This document shows, one piece after another, positions 5,831 through 9,936 of a stretch of 9,936 nucleotides of DNA. How positions within the stretch are numbered: the stretch's first letter is position 1; every line of letters starts with the position of its first letter. A program made the position numbers and the translations under genes. The stretch is from Clostridia bacterium. Lineage in GTDB: Bacteria; Bacillota; Clostridia; Christensenellales; Aristaeellaceae. The notes below the pieces were generated by a model that made no database searches, was not told the DNA's origin, and saw nothing but the letters and a program-made list of their open reading frames with translations. The stretch lies in NCBI GenBank assembly GCA_900754755.1, contig CAAEEC010000117.1, positions 1-9,936 of the forward strand, given 5' to 3'.

Positions 5831-7643
5831 TAAAGCTGCTCTCCACGGTGCCGTCATCCGACGTGCCGCCCGCCTGCGGGCCGCCCTGCTGGTTCTGGTC
5901 GCCACCGTTGCCCTGCTGCTGATAAACCTTGCCGAAGATTGCGTAGGTCTCCTGCGTGAAGCTCTCCATGGCCTTCTTGATTTCCTCGGCGTTGTTGCCT
6001 TCGCGGGTCTTCTTGAAGCGCTCCAGTTCGTCGTTCACCTTGGCTTTGTCCGCGTCGGTGAGCTTATCGCCCAGTTCCTTCAAGGTCTTCTCAGTGGAGT
6101 AGATCAGCTGATCCGCCTGGTTGAAGGTTTCCACTTCTTCCTTGCGCTTCTTATCCTCATTGGCGTACTTCGCGGCGTCGTCCACGGCCTTCTTGATTTC
6201 CTCTTCGGACAGGTTCGTGGAAGCCGTGATGGTGATCTTCTGCTCGTTGCCCGTGCCCAGATCCTTGGCGGATACGTGCACGATGCCGTTGGCGTCGATA
6301 TCGAACGTCACTTCGATCTGCGGCACGCCGCGCGGCGCGGGAGCAATGCCCGTCAACTGGAAGCGGCCCAGCGTCTTGTTGTAAGCGGCCATCTCGCGCT
6401 CGCCCTGCAGCACGTGCACGTCAACCGCCGTCTGCCCATCCGCCGCGGTGGAGAAGATCTGCTGCTTACGCACCGGGATGGTGGTGTTGCGGTCGATCAG
6501 GCGGGTGAACACGCCGCCCATGGTTTCGATGCCCAGGGACAGCGGCGTCACGTCCAGAAGCACGACGTCCTTCACTTCGCCGCCCAGGATACCGGCCTGG
6601 ATGGCCGCGCCGATGGCCACGCACTCATCGGGGTTGATGCCCTTATACGGTTCCTTACCCGTGATGCGCTGCACCGCTTCCTGCACGGCGGGGATACGCG
6701 TGGAACCACCCACGAGGATGACCTTATCCACCTGCGAAGCCGTGAGGCCCGCGTCCTTGAGCGCCTGGTTGAGCGGCCCAATCGTCTTTTCGACGAGATC
6801 GGCGGTCAGCTCGTTGAACTTCGCGCGGGTGAGGGTCACGTCCAAATGCTTGGGGCCGGTCGCGTCCGCGGTGATGAACGGCAGGTTGATGTTCGCGGTC
6901 ATCACGCCGGAAAGCTCAATCTTAGCCTTTTCGGCGGCGTCCTTCAGGCGCTGCAACGCCTGCTTATCCTTGCGCAGGTCGATGTTGTTCTCGCGCTGGA
7001 ACTCGTTCGCCACGTAGTCGATGATGCGGTTGTCGAAGTCGTCGCCGCCCAGGCGGTTGTTGCCCGCGGTGGCCAGCACTTCAAACACGCCGTCGCCCAC
7101 TTCCAGCAGCGAAACATCGAACGTACCGCCGCCCAGGTCGTACACCAGGATCTTGTGCGATTCATCCTTATCCAAGCCATAGGCCAGCGCCGCCGCCGTC
7201 GGCTCGTTGATGATGCGCAGCACTTCCAGTCCCGCGATGCGGCCGGCGTCCTTCGTCGCCTGGCGCTGCGCGTCCGAGAAGTAAGCGGGCACGGTGATGA
7301 CGGCCTGCGTAACCGTATCGCCCAAGTAGCTTTCAGCGTCCGCCTTCAGCTTTTGCAGAATCATGGCGCTGATTTCCTGCGGGGTGTATTCCTTATCGTC
7401 GATCTTCACGCGGTAGGAAGAACCCATCTCGCGCTTGATGGAGATCACGGTGCGGTCAGAATTCATAACGGCCTGGCGCTTTGCCACCTGGCCCACCAGG
7501 CGCTCGCCATTCTTGGCGAAAGCCACCACGGAAGCCGTGGTGCGGTTGCCTTCCGCGTTGGGGATTACGACGGGTTCGCCGCCTTCCATGACGGCCACAC
7601 AGCTATTGGTAGTACCCAAGTCAATACCGATAATCTTGCTCAT
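5823..7643 (-). CDS. dnaK: Chaperone protein DnaK (Hsp70)
   Basis: DnaK is the ATP-dependent Hsp70 that binds exposed hydrophobic peptides, working with DnaJ and GrpE. The protein is 606 residues, within the usual 600-640. The ATPase domain shows [13 protein letters not shown] (6-18), [19 protein letters not shown] (167-185) and [12 protein letters not shown] (309-320). The linker/substrate-domain junction is [18 protein letters not shown] (360-377). Around residues 70-90 it lacks the ~24-residue insertion of proteobacterial DnaK, a Gram-positive trait. The ATG at 7643 has GGAGG 8 bases upstream; an in-frame TTG at 7658 would precede that site and is rejected. The C-terminal tail is Gln/Gly-rich and ends [10 protein letters not shown], diverging from the common D-V-V-D-A-[DE]-[FY] ending. 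grpE ends 21 bases upstream. Confidence 0.99.
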   Translation of the reverse strand: MSKIIGIDLGTTNSCVAVMEGGEPVVIPNAEGNRTTASVVAFAKNGERLVGQVAKRQAVMNSDRTVISIKREMGSSYRVKIDDKEYTPQEISAMILQKLKADAESYLGDTVTQAVITVPAYFSDAQRQATKDAGRIAGLEVLRIINEPTAAALAYGLDKDESHKILVYDLGGGTFDVSLLEVGDGVFEVLATAGNNRLGGDDFDNRIIDYVANEFQRENNIDLRKDKQALQRLKDAAEKAKIELSGVMTANINLPFITADATGPKHLDVTLTRAKFNELTADLVEKTIGPLNQALKDAGLTASQVDKVILVGGSTRIPAVQEAVQRITGKEPYKGINPDECVAIGAAIQAGILGGEVKDVVLLDVTPLSLGIETMGGVFTRLIDRNTTIPVRKQQIFSTAADGQTAVDVHVLQGEREMAAYNKTLGRFQLTGIAPAPRGVPQIEVTFDIDANGIVHVSAKDLGTGNEQKITITASTNLSEEEIKKAVDDAAKYANEDKKRKEEVETFNQADQLIYSTEKTLKELGDKLTDADKAKVNDELERFKKTREGNNAEEIKKAMESFTQETYAIFGKVYQQQGNGGDQNQQGGPQAGGTSDDGTVESSFTE

Positions 7644-7664
7644 GATTTTATCCTCCAAATTCTC

Positions 7665-8261
7665 TTATTCGCTTAAAACCTTGACCATCGCGTAGCGAAC
7701 AATTTTATCTTTCACGCGATAGCCCTTCTGGTAAACTTCCAGAATCGTTCCGGGTTCGCCCTCGCCCTCTTCCCGCGCGACCGCGTGGTGCAATTCGGGA
7801 TCAAAGGCAACGCCCTGCGCGGGAATTTCTTCCAGCCCGCGCCGCGAAAGCGCTTCCATCATGGCCTTATAGGTCATGCGCACGCCATCGACCAGCGCGC
7901 CGGTCTCCTGCGCCTTTTCCGCTGCCGCGATGGCGCGCTCCAAATTGTCGATCACCGGAAGCACCGCCGCGATGGCCTCGCGGTTGCCTTCCTCATAACC
8001 GTCGCTGCGGGCGCGCTCATTGTGGCGCTTGTAATTTATGAAATCGGCCTGCGACCGCCGAAGGGAATCCAGATATTCATCCCGCTTGCTCTCCGCCTCG
8101 GCCAATTTGCGCGCCGCTTCGTTCAGCTTTGCCGCGCAATCGTCCTTCGGCGCTTCCTTGGCAGCTTCCTGCTCGGGCTGATTGGGCGCCGCCTGCTCCT
8201 GCGTCTGCTCGTTCACCGGCTGCTGAGAGGTGGTTTCCTCAGCCTTTTTCTTGCTGCTCAT
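7665..8261 (-). CDS. grpE: Nucleotide exchange factor GrpE
   Basis: GrpE is the dimeric factor that releases ADP from DnaK and acts as a thermosensor in the cycle. From ATG at 8261 it is 198 residues. Residues 1-40 are charged, Gln/Glu/Pro-rich and probably disordered. The long dimerisation helix spans about 43-90 (DSLRRSQADFINYKRHNERA is typical). The four-helix and beta domain includes LPVIDNLERAI (101-111), FDPELHHAV (153-161) and GYRVKDKIVRYAMVKV (180-195), the GrpE signature with IVR where VLR is more common. I chose ATG at 8261, since AAGGA lies about 10 bases upstream. The in-frame GTG at 8270 would be almost touching that site. The gap from hrcA is 30 bases. Confidence 0.97.
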   Translation of the reverse strand: MSSKKKAEETTSQQPVNEQTQEQAAPNQPEQEAAKEAPKDDCAAKLNEAARKLAEAESKRDEYLDSLRRSQADFINYKRHNERARSDGYEEGNREAIAAVLPVIDNLERAIAAAEKAQETGALVDGVRMTYKAMMEALSRRGLEEIPAQGVAFDPELHHAVAREEGEGEPGTILEVYQKGYRVKDKIVRYAMVKVLSE

Positions 8262-8291
8262 TTCAATCACTTCCTTAAAATTATGAGGGCT

Positions 8292-9314
8292 TTATTCCCC
8301 AGACAAAAGCTCGTTCATCGCGTATTTCAGCGTTTTCATCACAGCGATCACGCGCTGATAATCCATGCGCGTAGGGCCGATGATGCCCAGCGTGCCGCTC
8401 GTGCCCGAACCAATGTGGTAGGTCGCAGTCACGACCGAGCAATCCTGGAATTCCGGCGCTTCGTTTTCGCTGCCGATGCGGATGGTGAATTCCACGCCGC
8501 CGCGCGAACCCAGCAGGCGCGCGAGTGTTTCCTTGGAATCGAGCACGGCCAAGAAGTTGCGCGCCTTTTCGATATCCGAATATTCCGGATAGCTCAAAAG
8601 GTTCGCGCTGCCGCCCACGACCACGTCGCTTTCGCTCGGCTCCACAATGCTGGTTTCCAGCGCGTTCATCACGTTGGCCAGCAGCCTGCGGTGCTCGCCA
8701 AGCTGATGGATCAGCACGCGGAACCGTTGCCGCACCTGGTCAATCGGCCGGTCGGCCAACTGATCGGTCAACAAATTGGAAATTGCGTGCAGATGCTCGG
8801 CGGAAAGCTCACCCGGCACCCGCACCACCGCGTCCTTCACGATGCCCGCGTTCGTTACGATCACGAGCAGCGCCGTGTTCTCCGTGATGGGCACCAGTTG
8901 CACCCGGCGGATGCGCAGCGCCTGCGCTTGCGGCGCTACGATTACCGAAGTATAATGCGTCGCGTCTGAAAGCACCTGCGCCGCTGAGCGAATCACTTCC
9001 TGCACCTGCGAAGTGCGCTCCCGCAAGTGCGCCTGAATCTTCTTCGTTTCTTCGGGCGAGAGATTGCCCACCTGCAAAAGCCGGTCGACATACAGGCGAT
9101 ACGCCTTATGGGAAGGCACGCGGCCAGCCGAAGTATGCGGCTGATCCAGATACCCCAGTTCCTCCAGGTCGCTCATCTCGTTGCGGATGGTGGCCGGGGA
9201 AAAGCCCACGCCGGATTTGCGGGAGATCGTGCGCGAACCAACCGACATGCCTGTAAGGACATAGTCGTCGATAATCGCTTTCAGGATCATGAATTTCCGT
9301 TCGTCCAGTTGCAC
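8292..9314 (-). CDS. hrcA: Heat-inducible transcription repressor HrcA
   Basis: HrcA binds CIRCE and represses class I heat-shock genes; in well-studied species its folding needs GroEL. The protein is 340 residues, the usual length. The N-terminal winged helix-turn-helix includes SPATIRNEMSDLEELGYLDQ (39-58) and PHTSAGRVPS (59-68), both hallmark stretches. The GAF-like and dimerisation part follows, with GIIGPTRMDY (310-319) near the C-terminus. The start is GTG at 9314-9312, served by AGGAGGTGA (9327-9319). An ATG overlaps it by one base (9316-9314) but is out of frame and reaches a stop after nine codons. The CIRCE operator ends 21 bases upstream, so HrcA should autoregulate the operon that starts with it. 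Confidence 0.98.
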   Translation of the reverse strand: MQLDERKFMILKAIIDDYVLTGMSVGSRTISRKSGVGFSPATIRNEMSDLEELGYLDQPHTSAGRVPSHKAYRLYVDRLLQVGNLSPEETKKIQAHLRERTSQVQEVIRSAAQVLSDATHYTSVIVAPQAQALRIRRVQLVPITENTALLVIVTNAGIVKDAVVRVPGELSAEHLHAISNLLTDQLADRPIDQVRQRFRVLIHQLGEHRRLLANVMNALETSIVEPSESDVVVGGSANLLSYPEYSDIEKARNFLAVLDSKETLARLLGSRGGVEFTIRIGSENEAPEFQDCSVVTATYHIGSGTSGTLGIIGPTRMDYQRVIAVMKTLKYAMNELLSGE

Positions 9315-9335
9315 ATTCTCACCTCCTGGCTCCTG

Positions 9336-9362
9336 TTAGCACTCTCGCCCGTCGAGTGCTAA
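9336..9362 (-). promoter_or_regulatory. CIRCE operator (HrcA binding site)
   Basis: The arms TTAGCACTC (9336-9344) and GAGTGCTAA (9354-9362) match the CIRCE consensus at all 18 positions, with the standard 9-base spacer (TCGCCCGTC). It lies just downstream of the -10 box, about +6 to +32 of the predicted transcript, and ends 21 bases before the hrcA GTG. HrcA bound here should block transcription initiation of the whole operon. This is the only copy in the window. Confidence 0.98.
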
Positions 9363-9374
9363 CCTCTGGGCATA

Positions 9375-9403
9375 AGAGTATCACTTCACCCGTATTTTGT
9401 CAA
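9375..9403 (-). promoter_or_regulatory. Sigma-A promoter of the hrcA-dnaK operon
   Basis: On the minus strand a perfect -35 box TTGACA (9403-9398) is followed after 17 bases by TACTCT (9380-9375). This -10 box matches TATAAT at only 3 of 6 positions, but TGA sits directly before it, giving an extended -10 element. Transcription should start near 9368, just before CIRCE. An A/T-rich stretch (about 9421-9439) lies upstream, at the end of hemW. Confidence 0.8.
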
Positions 9404-9436
9404 TAGCTCCGCCTCGGAATTCATGTTAAATTTTTA

Positions 9437-9936
9437 TTACAAAAGAATTTGCCGCAAAATGGCGTTATGCACTTCCCAGCCCGCATCGGTGAGCACCAAC
9501 TTGCCCGCGCAAATCCGCGCAAACCCTGAGCGCACCAGTGGCTCCAATGCATCCGCCTTCATGTAAGAAATGTCCGCGCCCCAGCGCGTGCGCGTGCCCA
9601 GCATAACGGTTTCCAGCCGCACATCCGCTTCTGTCAACGTTTCCGCATATGTGCGCCGCGCGCCTTGCAAATACTCATCCAGCGAATCCGGATTTGCGTA
9701 GCGCACGCCAGCCACCAGCGAATGCGCCGCGCAGCCAAAGCCAAAATAGTCCCCGCGCAGCCAATAATTGATGTTGTGGCGGCATTCCCAGCCGGGCAGC
9801 GCATAATTGGAAATCTCATAGCGCTCAAAGCCGCCCTTGCGCAGCGTGTCGCATACCGCGCGCTGCATTTCGGCCTGTGCATCTTCCTCCGGCAGGCGGA
9901 TTTCCCTGCGTTCCACGCCGCGCGCCAGCGGCGTGC
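9437..9936 (-). CDS. hemW: HemW (radical-SAM heme chaperone, HemN-like), 5' end outside window
   Basis: Only the C-terminal 165 residues are present; the gene enters at the right edge. The segment begins TPLARGVERREIRLPEEDAQ and contains YEISNYALPGWECRHNINYW and GDYFGFGCAAHS, which are diagnostic for the HemW/HemN-like family. The radical-SAM cysteine motif would lie upstream, outside the window. HemW proteins bind heme and a 4Fe-4S cluster and are thought to insert heme into target proteins; older annotations call them oxygen-independent coproporphyrinogen oxidase. The stop (TAA, 9437-9439) is 33 bases before the -35 box of the hrcA promoter. No hairpin terminator follows, so some read-through into hrcA is possible. 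hemW directly before hrcA is the usual order in Clostridia and bacilli. Confidence 0.95.
   Translation of the reverse strand, partial: TPLARGVERREIRLPEEDAQAEMQRAVCDTLRKGGFERYEISNYALPGWECRHNINYWLRGDYFGFGCAAHSLVAGVRYANPDSLDEYLQGARRTYAETLTEADVRLETVMLGTRTRWGADISYMKADALEPLVRSGFARICAGKLVLTDAGWEVHNAILRQILL

Noticed and set aside
6276..7676. 466-codon open frame on the plus strand opposite dnaK
   Set aside because: Antisense frames of Hsp70 genes are often open because of codon bias in high-GC genomes. This one has no ribosome binding site, promoter or recognisable domain, and dnaK on the other strand is unambiguous.
1..9936. CRISPR arrays, tRNA or rRNA genes, insertion sequences
   Set aside because: No spaced direct repeats, cloverleaf sequences, transposase motifs or terminal inverted repeats were seen.

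Overview
The window is a high-GC (roughly 60%) stretch from a Gram-positive bacterium, most likely a member of the Clostridia/Bacillota. Three things support this: the gene order hemW-hrcA-grpE-dnaK-dnaJ-prmA-rsmE-mtaB-HIT-rpsU; a perfect CIRCE operator in front of hrcA; and a DnaK that lacks the short ATPase-domain insertion of proteobacterial DnaK. All ten genes lie on the minus strand, so transcription runs from high to low coordinates. No mobile element, CRISPR array, tRNA, rRNA or sign of recent transfer was seen.

Layout, in the direction of transcription. 9936-9437: the 3' part of hemW. 9403-9336: a sigma-A-type promoter followed directly by CIRCE. 9314-5823: hrcA, grpE and dnaK, tightly spaced. 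5822-5645: a 178-bp dnaK-dnaJ gap rich in inverted repeats. 5644-1159: dnaJ, prmA, rsmE, mtaB and a HIT-family hydrolase gene, with gaps of 2-29 bp. 1109-1080: a strong separate promoter. 1015-842: rpsU. 830-805: an 11-bp stem-loop. 780-1: the first 260 codons of a class I methyltransferase that runs off the left edge. No stretch longer than 178 bp lacks a gene.

How the genes work together. HrcA should repress its own operon through CIRCE and so control the DnaK-DnaJ-GrpE chaperone machine. No other convincing promoter or terminator is visible down to the HIT gene. The ribosomal protein L11 methylase (PrmA), 16S rRNA m3U1498 methylase (RsmE) and tRNA ms2t6A37 synthase (MtaB) are therefore probably co-transcribed with the chaperones. 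rpsU (ribosomal protein S21) has its own promoter and probably also drives the methyltransferase gene.

This is a conserved housekeeping locus, and I do not see a new biological system in it. The parts worth a second look are regulatory: mutually exclusive pairings in the dnaK-dnaJ gap, overlapping ATG/GTG starts at hrcA, frequent non-ATG starts (dnaJ is best read from TTG at 5644), a hairpin after rpsU whose T-run is on the antisense side, and the methyltransferase gene beside rpsU.
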